From: Chiayiivirga sp.
Lineage (GTDB): Bacteria > Pseudomonadota > Gammaproteobacteria > Xanthomonadales > Xanthomonadaceae
Assembly (NCBI GenBank): GCA_022647565.1
Contig: JALCLA010000007.1
Span: forward strand, 1-58,205
Length of the DNA: 58,205 nt
Reading direction: 5' to 3'
Part shown: positions 51,180 through 58,205 of the stretch, one piece after another
Position numbering within the stretch: position 1 is the stretch's first letter
Layout: each line of letters starts with the position of its first letter
Position numbers and translations under genes: made by a program
Notes under the pieces: model-generated
What the model was told of the DNA's origin: nothing
What the model saw: only the letters and a program-made list of their open reading frames with translations
Databases searched by the model: none

Positions 51180-53225
51180 TTACCGCAACGCCCAAAGCAG
51201 CGCGCCGAGCAGGGCGATCAGGCCCAGGATCATGGCGAAGGCATAGTGATAGAGGCGCCCGGTTTGGAGCTGGCGCGCCACGCCCGCGACGCGATCCACG
51301 AACGCAGCCGATCCATCGACAAGTACGCCATCGATCACCGCCGTGTCTCCTCCCTTCCAGAACGCCCGGCCCAGTTTGATGCCCGCGGCGGCGAAGCCAC
51401 CGATCCACAGGTCATCGAAACCGTACTTGCGCTCGAGTACGCGCACCGGCCACGCCAGCGCTCGCTTGAACCCGTCCGCCAAGCCGGGGTTGAACAGGTA
51501 GATGTAGGTTGCAAGCGCGAAGCCGGCGAAGGCGAGCCAGAACGGCGCCGACACGAAGGCGTGGGTGGCGAAGCCGACCGCGCCGTGGAAATGATCGCCC
51601 ACCCGTGCCAGCGTGTCGTGCGCCTCGCGCACGACGATCGCGCCGTCGAAGAAATCCCCGAACACCATCGGCCCAACCGTGAAGAAGCCGATCAGGACCG
51701 AAGGGATGGCCAGCAGCACCAGCGGCACGGTCACCACCCAGGGCGACTCGTGTGGCTCGTGCGTATCGTGGCCGTTCGCGTCGTCATGCGCTTCCGTGTG
51801 CGTCTCGTGCGCACCTGCCGCCTCGTGGCCGTGTGCGTGTCCGTCGCGGAAGCGTTCCTTGCCGTGGAAGGTCAGGTACAGCAGGCGGAACGAATAGAAA
51901 CTGGTGACGAACACGCCGAGCAGTACGGCCCACATCGCGTACTGCTGCACCCATCCGCCGTGCTCGGCCGCGGCCTCGGTGGCGAGAATGATGCTGTCCT
52001 TCGAGTAGTAGCCGGAGAAGAACGGCGTTCCCACCAGCGCGAGCGTTCCGATCAGGGACGTGATCCAGGTGATCGGCATGTACTTGCGCAGGCCTCCCAT
52101 CTTGCGCATGTCCTGCTCGTGATGCATGCCGATGATGACCGAGCCTGCCGCGAGGAACAGCAACGCCTTGAAGAAGGCATGGGTCATCAGGTGGTAGACC
52201 GCACCGGCGTAGGCCGACACGCCCAGCGCCACCGTCATGTAGCCAAGCTGCGACAACGTGGAATACGCCACCACGCGCTTGATGTCGTTCTGCACCATGC
52301 CGATGAGGCCGGTGAAGAAGGCCGTAGTGGCACCGATGAACAGCACGAATGCCAGCGCAGTTTCGGACAGCTCGAACAGCGGCGACATGCGCGCCACCAT
52401 GAAGATTCCCGCGGTTACCATCGTGGCCGCATGGATCAAGGCCGAGATCGGGGTCGGGCCTTCCATCGAATCCGGCAGCCACACATGCAGCGGCACCTGC
52501 GCCGACTTGCCCATGGCACCGATGAACAGCGCGATGCAGATGAAGGTCGGCACCGACCAGACCACCGCGCCCCAGGGCGAGAAAGTGAGCGCTTCGATTT
52601 CGCCGGTCTTGCCGAACACCGTGGCGTAATCGAGGCTGCCGCACCAGTACAACACGCCCGCGATGCCGAGCAGGAAGCCGAAATCGCCGACGCGATTGAC
52701 CAGGAACGCCTTCATGTTGGCGAAGATCGCGCTGGGCCGCGTGTACCAGAAGCCGATCAGCAGGTACGAGACCAGACCCACCGCTTCCCAGCCGAAGAAC
52801 AGCTGCAGGAAGTTGTTGCTCATCACCAGCATCAGCATCGAGAAGGTGAAGAGCGAGATGTAGGAGAAGAAGCGCTGATAGCCGCTGTCATCAGCCATGT
52901 AACCTATGGTGTAGACGTGCACCAGCAGCGAAACGAAGGTGACCACCACCATCATCATGGCGCTGAGCTTGTCGACCAGGAACCCGACATGCGCGCTGTA
53001 GCCGCCGATCTCGAACCAGGTGTAGACGTTGGCATTGAACGGCGTCGCGCCACCGGCGACGAGCTGGTACAGCACCTGGATCGAAAGACCGCAGGACACG
53101 GCCACCCCCAGGATGGTGATCCAGTGCGCGCCGGCGCGCCCGATCTGGCGCCCGAACAGGCCGGCGACGATGGCCCCGAGGAGCGGTGCCAGCGCGATGA
53201 TCAATAACGTGTTCTGGGAAATCAC
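51180..53225 (-). CDS. nuoL: NADH-quinone oxidoreductase subunit L
   Basis: A 681-residue subunit with about 16 helices, the distal one running along the membrane arm. Landmarks are AQVPLHVWLPDSMEGPTPIS (about 228-247) and VQNDIKRVVAYSTLSQLG (about 312-329). A loop at about 463-493 contains nine His among charged residues (GHAHGHEAAGAHETH and on), which is unusual in E. coli NuoL but occurs in relatives of this order. It follows nuoK after 12 bases. Confidence 0.97.
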   Translation of the reverse strand: MISQNTLLIIALAPLLGAIVAGLFGRQIGRAGAHWITILGVAVSCGLSIQVLYQLVAGGATPFNANVYTWFEIGGYSAHVGFLVDKLSAMMMVVVTFVSLLVHVYTIGYMADDSGYQRFFSYISLFTFSMLMLVMSNNFLQLFFGWEAVGLVSYLLIGFWYTRPSAIFANMKAFLVNRVGDFGFLLGIAGVLYWCGSLDYATVFGKTGEIEALTFSPWGAVVWSVPTFICIALFIGAMGKSAQVPLHVWLPDSMEGPTPISALIHAATMVTAGIFMVARMSPLFELSETALAFVLFIGATTAFFTGLIGMVQNDIKRVVAYSTLSQLGYMTVALGVSAYAGAVYHLMTHAFFKALLFLAAGSVIIGMHHEQDMRKMGGLRKYMPITWITSLIGTLALVGTPFFSGYYSKDSIILATEAAAEHGGWVQQYAMWAVLLGVFVTSFYSFRLLYLTFHGKERFRDGHAHGHEAAGAHETHTEAHDDANGHDTHEPHESPWVVTVPLVLLAIPSVLIGFFTVGPMVFGDFFDGAIVVREAHDTLARVGDHFHGAVGFATHAFVSAPFWLAFAGFALATYIYLFNPGLADGFKRALAWPVRVLERKYGFDDLWIGGFAAAGIKLGRAFWKGGDTAVIDGVLVDGSAAFVDRVAGVARQLQTGRLYHYAFAMILGLIALLGALLWALR

Positions 53226-53237
53226 GATGGGCGTCCG

Positions 53238-53543
53238 TCAGCCGTTGAGGTCGTCGATTTCGGCGACATTGATCGTGCCGCGGTTGCGGAACAGGGCCAC
53301 CAGGATGGCAAGCCCGATGGCAGACTCGGCCGCCGCCACGGTGAGAATGAAGAACACGAACACCTGGCCATCGACATTGCCGAGGTAGCGCGAGAACGCG
53401 ACGAAGTTCATGTTCACCGCAAGCAGCATCAGTTCGATCGCCATCAGCAGCACGATCACGTTCTTGCGGTTGGCGAAGATGCCCGCGACGCTGATGCAGA
53501 ACAACACCGCAGCCAGGGCAAGAAAATGTCCGAGCGAGATCAC
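53238..53543 (-). CDS. nuoK: NADH-quinone oxidoreductase subunit K
   Basis: A 101-residue subunit with three membrane helices; the conserved Glu pair is in IELMLLAVN and AESAIGLAI. The start is GTG at 53543, overlapping the nuoJ stop as GTGA; no suitable ATG exists nearby, and the family N-terminus [11 protein letters not shown] begins directly after it. Confidence 0.95.
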   Translation of the reverse strand: MISLGHFLALAAVLFCISVAGIFANRKNVIVLLMAIELMLLAVNMNFVAFSRYLGNVDGQVFVFFILTVAAAESAIGLAILVALFRNRGTINVAEIDDLNG

Positions 53544-54154
53544 GGGCTGCTCTCCTTGGATTCGGCGGCAACCTTGACCAGGCGCACGCGGTCCTCGCGG
53601 CGCACCATCACCTGGCGCGACGGGTCCTGGTGCTTGGTGCCGGAACGACGGCGCAGCGTGATGGCGATGGCGGCGATGATGGCCACGGTAAGGATGACCG
53701 CCGCGAGTTCGAACGGCAGCAGGTAATCGGTGAACATCGCGCGCCCCAGCCACTCGATGTTCGAGCCACCGGCAGCGCGCGCCGGATCGAGCGGATCGAG
53801 GGCCTGCTGCATGCGGTTGAACCCGATCAACGCGAACATCTCGGCCGCCATCACCACCGCCACGACGATCGCGACCGGCAGGTACCGTGCGAAGCCCTCG
53901 CGCAGCGGGTCCACCTTGATGTCGAGCATCATCACCACGAACAGGAACAACACCATCACCGCGCCGACGTAGACCAGAACCAGGGCGATGGCGAGGAACT
54001 CCGCCTCGGCCAGCAGCCAGACGCAGGCGCTGGAGAAGAAGGTCAGCACCAGGAACAGCGCCGCATATACCGGGTTGCGCACCGTCACCACGCACAACGC
54101 GGAAAGCGCGGTGACGGCGGCGAAGGCATAGAAGAAGACGAGTTCTGCGCTCAT
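53540..54154 (-). CDS. nuoJ: NADH-quinone oxidoreductase subunit J
   Basis: A 204-residue membrane subunit with five helices. Recognisable are [29 protein letters not shown] in parts (about 25-55) and [19 protein letters not shown] (about 60-78). The C-terminus past residue 165 is a charged soluble tail rich in Arg and Ser. Its end overlaps the nuoK start. It lies 21 bases after nuoI. Confidence 0.95.
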   Translation of the reverse strand: MSAELVFFYAFAAVTALSALCVVTVRNPVYAALFLVLTFFSSACVWLLAEAEFLAIALVLVYVGAVMVLFLFVVMMLDIKVDPLREGFARYLPVAIVVAVVMAAEMFALIGFNRMQQALDPLDPARAAGGSNIEWLGRAMFTDYLLPFELAAVILTVAIIAAIAITLRRRSGTKHQDPSRQVMVRREDRVRLVKVAAESKESSP

Positions 54155-54175
54155 GGCTCTTTGACTGTCCTTGGC

Positions 54176-54664
54176 TCAGCGATACGCCGCGTCGAGCGCC
54201 TTGCGCTCGGCGATCTCGGCTTCCAGGCGGTCGCCGATCGCCAGCAACTGGGCTTTCGAAACGATATTTTCACCGCGCTGTTCGAAGTGGTATTCGTGCA
54301 GGTGGGTTTCGACGATCGAATCGACCGGGCAGCTTTCCTCGCAGAAGCCGCAGTAGATGCACTTGAACAGATCGATGTCGTAGCGCGTGGTACGGCGGCT
54401 GCCGTCTTCGCGCGGCTCCGAGTCGATCGTGATCGCCAGCGCCGGGCAGACCGCCTCGCACAGCTTGCAGGCGATGCAACGCTCTTCGCCGTTCGGATAG
54501 CGGCGCAGCGCATGCAGGCCACGGAAGCGATACGACTGCGGGATCTTCTCGGCCGGATAGTGCACGGTGTACTTCGGCTTGAAGTAATAACGCAGGGTCA
54601 GCGCCATGCCCTGCAGCAGTTCCACCAGCAGCAGGCTCTTGAAGTAGTTGATGACCAGGTTCAT
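54176..54664 (-). CDS. nuoI: NADH-quinone oxidoreductase subunit I
   Basis: A 162-residue ferredoxin-like subunit that carries the N6a and N6b [4Fe-4S] clusters. The ligands are Cys63, 66, 69, 73 ([12 protein letters not shown]) and Cys102, 105, 108, 112 ([12 protein letters not shown]). An N-terminal amphipathic helix anchors it to the membrane arm. It is 10 bases from nuoH. Length is normal for proteobacterial NuoI. Confidence 0.97.
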   Translation of the reverse strand: MNLVINYFKSLLLVELLQGMALTLRYYFKPKYTVHYPAEKIPQSYRFRGLHALRRYPNGEERCIACKLCEAVCPALAITIDSEPREDGSRRTTRYDIDLFKCIYCGFCEESCPVDSIVETHLHEYHFEQRGENIVSKAQLLAIGDRLEAEIAERKALDAAYR

Positions 54665-54674
54665 GCAGGCTCCG

Positions 54675-55754
54675 TCACGCGCCGATGTCGATCCAGCGCG
54701 CGTGCACGAACCACGCGACGGCCAGGATCCAGACGATGGTGATGGGAATGAAGACTTTCCAGCCGAGCCGCATGATCTGGTCGTATCGGTAACGCGGGAA
54801 GGTGGCGCGGAACCACAGGAAGCAGAACGCGAAGAACAGCGCCTTGAGCAGGAGCCACCAGATGCCGGGCGCGCCCAGGAAGCCCCAGGAGGCCGGGAAA
54901 GGCGAGAGCCATCCGCCCAGGAACATGAGCGCGGTCAGGAAGCTGATCAGGATCATGTTGGCGTATTCGGCCAGGAAGAACACCGCGAACGCCGAGCCCG
55001 AGTATTCGACATGAAACCCGGCCACGATTTCCGACTCGCCTTCCGCCACGTCGAAGGGTGCGCGGTTGGTCTCGGCGACGCCGGAAATGAAGTAGATGAC
55101 GAACAGCGGAAGCAGCGGCAACCAGAACCATTCGAACAAGCCGGCATCACCCGCCTGCGCCTGCACGATCTCGCTGAGGTTGAGGCTGCCGGCCGCGACC
55201 AGCACGCCGACCAGGGCAAAGCCCATGGCGATCTCGTAGCTCACCACCTGCGCGGCCGAGCGCAATGCGCCGAGGAAGGCGTATTTCGAGTTCGAGGCCC
55301 AGCCGGCGAGCAGGATCCCGTAGACACCCATCGAGGTCATCGCGAGCAGGTAAAGCAGGCCGGCATTGGTATCGGCCAAGGCCACGCCGTCCTCGAACGG
55401 CACCACGGCCCAGGCCGCGAACGCCGGCGCCAGCGCCAGTACAGGGGCCAGCTTGTAGAGGAAGGAATGCGCGTTGCTGGGAACGATGAGTTCCTTGAAC
55501 AGCATCTTGAACACGTCGGCAAATGGCTGCAGCACGCCGATGCCCATCACGCCACCGATGCTGGTCGGCCCGTGTCGCACGTGCATCCATCCGATCACCT
55601 TGCGTTCCCACAAGGTGTAGAACGCGACGCACAGGATCACCGGCAAGGTGATCGCGACGATCTTGACGACCGTCCAGGCCAGCAGGCCAAGCGTTCCGAA
55701 GGCGAGGAAGAACTCGCGCAGCGAACCGATCACGGGGGACAGGAGTTCGAACAC
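54675..55754 (-). CDS. nuoH: NADH-quinone oxidoreductase subunit H
   Basis: A 359-residue membrane subunit forming the quinone-site base. Seen are [19 protein letters not shown] (about 50-68), the loop with [23 protein letters not shown] (about 210-235), and [22 protein letters not shown] near the C-terminus. It is one base from the nuoG stop. Length is normal. Confidence 0.97.
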   Translation of the reverse strand: MFELLSPVIGSLREFFLAFGTLGLLAWTVVKIVAITLPVILCVAFYTLWERKVIGWMHVRHGPTSIGGVMGIGVLQPFADVFKMLFKELIVPSNAHSFLYKLAPVLALAPAFAAWAVVPFEDGVALADTNAGLLYLLAMTSMGVYGILLAGWASNSKYAFLGALRSAAQVVSYEIAMGFALVGVLVAAGSLNLSEIVQAQAGDAGLFEWFWLPLLPLFVIYFISGVAETNRAPFDVAEGESEIVAGFHVEYSGSAFAVFFLAEYANMILISFLTALMFLGGWLSPFPASWGFLGAPGIWWLLLKALFFAFCFLWFRATFPRYRYDQIMRLGWKVFIPITIVWILAVAWFVHARWIDIGA

Positions 55755-55755
55755 G

Positions 55756-58089
55756 TCAGGCCCTCGTCACGCTGAGGCGGGCGCCGTTCGGCGCGATCGG
55801 CGCGGTGGCACCGTGCCCGGATTCGACCCATGCACCGCCCTGCGCGACCTGCGCGCTGAGGCGTACCGGGAGGCTGGCCCGGCCGCGGCCATCCTCGACC
55901 CTGGCGATGGCACCTTCTTCCAGACCGCGCGCGCGCGCATCTTCCGGGTGCAACACGACGCAGGCCGCGCGATTGAGTGGATGCGCATTCAGTGGCGCGG
56001 CACGCCGCACCACCGCATCGCTGCGATACACCGCCGTCGTGGCGATACGGGCCAGTTCGTTGCCAGCCGGCTCGCACCGCGCGAGGCCGCCGCCAGCGCG
56101 AACCGGGTGCGTGATGACCGATGCCCGCAGGCCGGCGATATCGGTGAACCCGAACGCGGCGAAACCGAGCACTTCGCCCAAGGCACGCAGCACGCGCCAA
56201 CCTGCACGCGCTTCGCCGGGCGGCTTCACTCCCGGGGCGACGATCTGTTCGCAGCCGTCGACGTTGACGAGCGTCGCTTCGATCTCGGGCAGCAGCCCGA
56301 TCGGCAGCAATACCTGTGCGCTCGCTCGCAGCGAGGGACTGGCGTAGGCGGCGAATGCCACCACGCTGGCCGCCGTACCCAAGGCCTTGAGGGCCGAGGT
56401 GTTGTCGGCGAAATCGAACTCGGGCTCGATGCCGTACAGGAGATAGGTGGAGCGCGGCTGCGCCAGCATCGCGCCGGCATCCGAGGCGAGCGGCAATACC
56501 CCAACGCGAGCCAAGCCGACGGCATTCGCGCCCTGCGGCAACTCGTTCACGCGCGCGCCGGTGCAACGCGCGACATGGCGTGCCAGCGCCCGCAGCCACG
56601 AGGCCTGCGGATGCGTGGCAAGGCTCTCGCCCAGCAACAGCACGGCGCTGCTCGATTCACGCAGGCTCCTGGCCAGCGCACGATCTGCATCGGTGGCGTT
56701 CGCCGCGGCCAAGGCTTCCGCCATGCCGGCCGGCGGCGTCTCCGAACCAAGCTCGCCGGCGGCCCGTGCCAGGCCCAACAGTGCTTCCACGAAGTGCTGC
56801 GGGGCCACGCGGCGCGAGCTGCGCAAATCGAAGGTGAAATCGAACTCGACCGGATTGATTGCATGCACCTGCGCGCCGCGCTTCCAGGCCTTGCGCACGC
56901 GATGGCCAAGCAAGGGGGCTTCCAGGCGCGGATTGCAGCCAAGCAGCAGGATCGCATTCGCGGCCTCGACCTCGGCCAGCGCCAGCTCGAACGGCTGCGC
57001 GACCGGTGCATCGGCAAAGTCGGTCAGCCCGAGGCGATGGTCCAGGTTGCCGCAGCCCAGCGCATCGGCGAGGCGACGCAGCAGCGCACCTTCCTCGTTC
57101 GAGGTGGCCGGATGCACCAGCACGCCGAGTTGCTCGCCCTTCGTCGCCTTCAGCAGTTCGGCTGCCTTCGCCAGCGCTTCGTCCCAGGTTGCCGCGCGCC
57201 AGGTCGTGCCCTCGCGCAGCATCGGCTGGGTGAGGCGATCCTCGGCACGCAGGCCAGTGTGCGAATAGCGATCGCGGTCGGACAGCCAGGTCTCGTTCAC
57301 AGCCTCGTTGTCACGCGGCACGGTGCGCAACACTTCGCCGCGACGGGTGTGCAGGAACAGGTTGGAACCCAGCGCGTCGTGGTAGCCGATGGATTCACGC
57401 GCCACCAGTTCCCAGGCTCGCGCCTTGAAGCGGAACGGCTTGTTCGTGAGGGCGCCCACCGGGCAGACATCGATGATGTTGCCCGACAGCTCGCTCTCGA
57501 TGTTCTTGCCGATGTAGGTGCCGATCTGCAGATTCTCGCCACGACTCATGCCGCCCAGCTCATAGGTGCCGGCAATCTCGGACACGAAGCGGACACAGCG
57601 CGTGCAATGGATGCAACGCGTCATGTCGGTGGCAACCAGCGGACCGATGTTCTCGTCCGCCACCACGCGCTTGCGCTCGGTGAAGCGGCTCACCGAACGG
57701 CCATAGCCCATGGCCACGTCCTGCAATTCGCACTCGCCACCCTGGTCGCAGATCGGGCAGTCGAGCGGATGGTTGATCAGCAGGAACTCCATCACGTTTC
57801 GCTGCGAATCGAGCGCGCGCTTGCTCTGGGTGTAGACCTTCATGCCTTCCATCACCGGCGTGGCGCAGGCCGGCATGGGCTTGGGCGCCTTCTCCACGTC
57901 GACCAGGCACATGCGGCAGTTGGCCGCGATGGGAAGCTTGTCGTGGTAGCAGAAACGCGGGATCGCGATGCCGGCCTTGTCGGCGGCGTGGATGATCATC
58001 GATCCCTTCGGCGCGACCATGGCCTTGCCGTCGATCTCGATGCTGACGTGATCGGGAGGCGTCACTGGTGTGGTCGGTAGCGCACTCAC
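55756..58089 (-). CDS. nuoG: NADH-quinone oxidoreductase subunit G
   Basis: A 777-residue electron-transfer subunit. Iron-sulfur ligands: [2Fe-2S] N1b at Cys47, 58, 61, 75; N5 at His107, Cys111, 114, 120 ([14 protein letters not shown]); N4 at Cys159, 162, 165, 209 (CIHCTRC). The extra N7 cluster of E. coli NuoG is not evident. The large C-terminal molybdopterin-oxidoreductase-like part is non-catalytic. The ATG at 58089 opens the family N-terminus. Confidence 0.96.
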   Translation of the reverse strand: MSALPTTPVTPPDHVSIEIDGKAMVAPKGSMIIHAADKAGIAIPRFCYHDKLPIAANCRMCLVDVEKAPKPMPACATPVMEGMKVYTQSKRALDSQRNVMEFLLINHPLDCPICDQGGECELQDVAMGYGRSVSRFTERKRVVADENIGPLVATDMTRCIHCTRCVRFVSEIAGTYELGGMSRGENLQIGTYIGKNIESELSGNIIDVCPVGALTNKPFRFKARAWELVARESIGYHDALGSNLFLHTRRGEVLRTVPRDNEAVNETWLSDRDRYSHTGLRAEDRLTQPMLREGTTWRAATWDEALAKAAELLKATKGEQLGVLVHPATSNEEGALLRRLADALGCGNLDHRLGLTDFADAPVAQPFELALAEVEAANAILLLGCNPRLEAPLLGHRVRKAWKRGAQVHAINPVEFDFTFDLRSSRRVAPQHFVEALLGLARAAGELGSETPPAGMAEALAAANATDADRALARSLRESSSAVLLLGESLATHPQASWLRALARHVARCTGARVNELPQGANAVGLARVGVLPLASDAGAMLAQPRSTYLLYGIEPEFDFADNTSALKALGTAASVVAFAAYASPSLRASAQVLLPIGLLPEIEATLVNVDGCEQIVAPGVKPPGEARAGWRVLRALGEVLGFAAFGFTDIAGLRASVITHPVRAGGGLARCEPAGNELARIATTAVYRSDAVVRRAAPLNAHPLNRAACVVLHPEDARARGLEEGAIARVEDGRGRASLPVRLSAQVAQGGAWVESGHGATAPIAPNGARLSVTRA

Positions 58090-58205
58090 GAAAACGCTCC
58101 AGCGAGGACATTGATCAGCCCCCTTGAGTCACGGGGGCACCGACGCGCTTGCGCGGCAGCGGGGATCAGGAAGCACGCGCTCTTCGCGTGCTGCGTCAGC
58201 AGCAC
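58090..58205. repeat. Hairpin-rich spacer upstream of nuoG (edge of window)
   Basis: At least three inverted repeats lie here: GCCCCC/GGGGGC around a TTGAGTCAC loop (58118-58138), GCGC-TT-GCGC (58145-58154) and AGCACGCG/CGCGTGCT (58172-58192). No end of nuoF could be recognised. This is longer than the few bases usual between nuoF and nuoG, and suggests a REP-type insertion or processing site. Confidence 0.45.

Noticed and set aside
51246..53207. A 653-codon open frame antisense to nuoL
   Set aside because: Shadow of third-position GC bias. nuoL has full family signatures.
57560..58111. A short frame overlapping the nuoG start as a possible nuoF end
   Set aside because: Its sequence has no NuoF feature. 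nuoF must lie beyond the window, and the spacer shows hairpins instead.
1..58205. CRISPR arrays, prophage or integrative elements
   Set aside because: No regularly spaced repeats, integrase, phage structural genes or att-like repeats at the tRNA were visible.

Overview
The window is a GC-rich, gene-dense chromosomal segment from a gammaproteobacterium, most likely of the Xanthomonadales (Lysobacterales). Evidence: the efp/mtaD/ubiG/phosphatase gene order, a FimX-like REC-PAS-GGDEF-EAL protein, a class III (PhaC/PhaE) polyhydroxybutyrate synthase, REP-like GTAGAG hairpins, and a secreted protein ending in an IFDNGFE-type tail. No prophage, CRISPR array, rRNA operon or intact insertion sequence was seen.

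Layout. 1-2998: end of a DUF58 gene, a TgpA-type transglutaminase and a Slp-type lipoprotein, joined by ATGA overlaps. 3016-8142 (minus): a six-gene run efp, mtaD, ubiG, phosphatase (MupP/Gph), squalene-synthase-like gene, folE2. 8227-14243: epmB divergent from efp, the FimX-like protein, htpX, an EI24/CysZ-type membrane protein and gluQ. 14298-23183: polyhydroxybutyrate (PHB) synthesis genes phaB, phaR, a second phaB-like reductase and phaEC, interrupted by a MASE1 histidine kinase, its response regulator, and a second MASE1 kinase-like protein that has lost its phosphoacceptor and ATP-site residues. 24622-38313: what looks like a PHB scavenging locus. 38356-41037: a small lipoprotein and pnp. 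41219-48097: rpsO, truB, rbfA, infB, nusA, rimP and an initiator tRNA-fMet. 48176-58089: nuoN to nuoG.

The most interesting region is 24622-38313. It encodes an exported lipoprotein of the 3-hydroxybutyrate-oligomer hydrolase family, 3-hydroxybutyrate dehydrogenase, a circularly permuted exported PHB depolymerase, a TonB-dependent receptor and a GntP-family permease. The two halves of a CrbS/CrbR-like two-component system are split between the catabolic gene clusters: crbR lies 31 bp after bdhA, and crbS lies 25 bp after the depolymerase. A shared palindromic core (GTACCTTGGTAC) sits in both divergent intergenic regions, so one site could control all five catabolic genes. I read this as a polyester-utilisation locus analogous to TonB-dependent polysaccharide loci. 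The function is inferred from families and context.

The rest is mostly housekeeping: translation and RNA decay (metY-rimP-nusA-infB-rbfA-truB-rpsO-pnp order as in E. coli), respiratory complex I, EF-P and its lysine aminomutase, and ubiquinone, folate/queuosine and tRNA modification. Long open frames antisense to the GC-rich genes were judged to be shadows.
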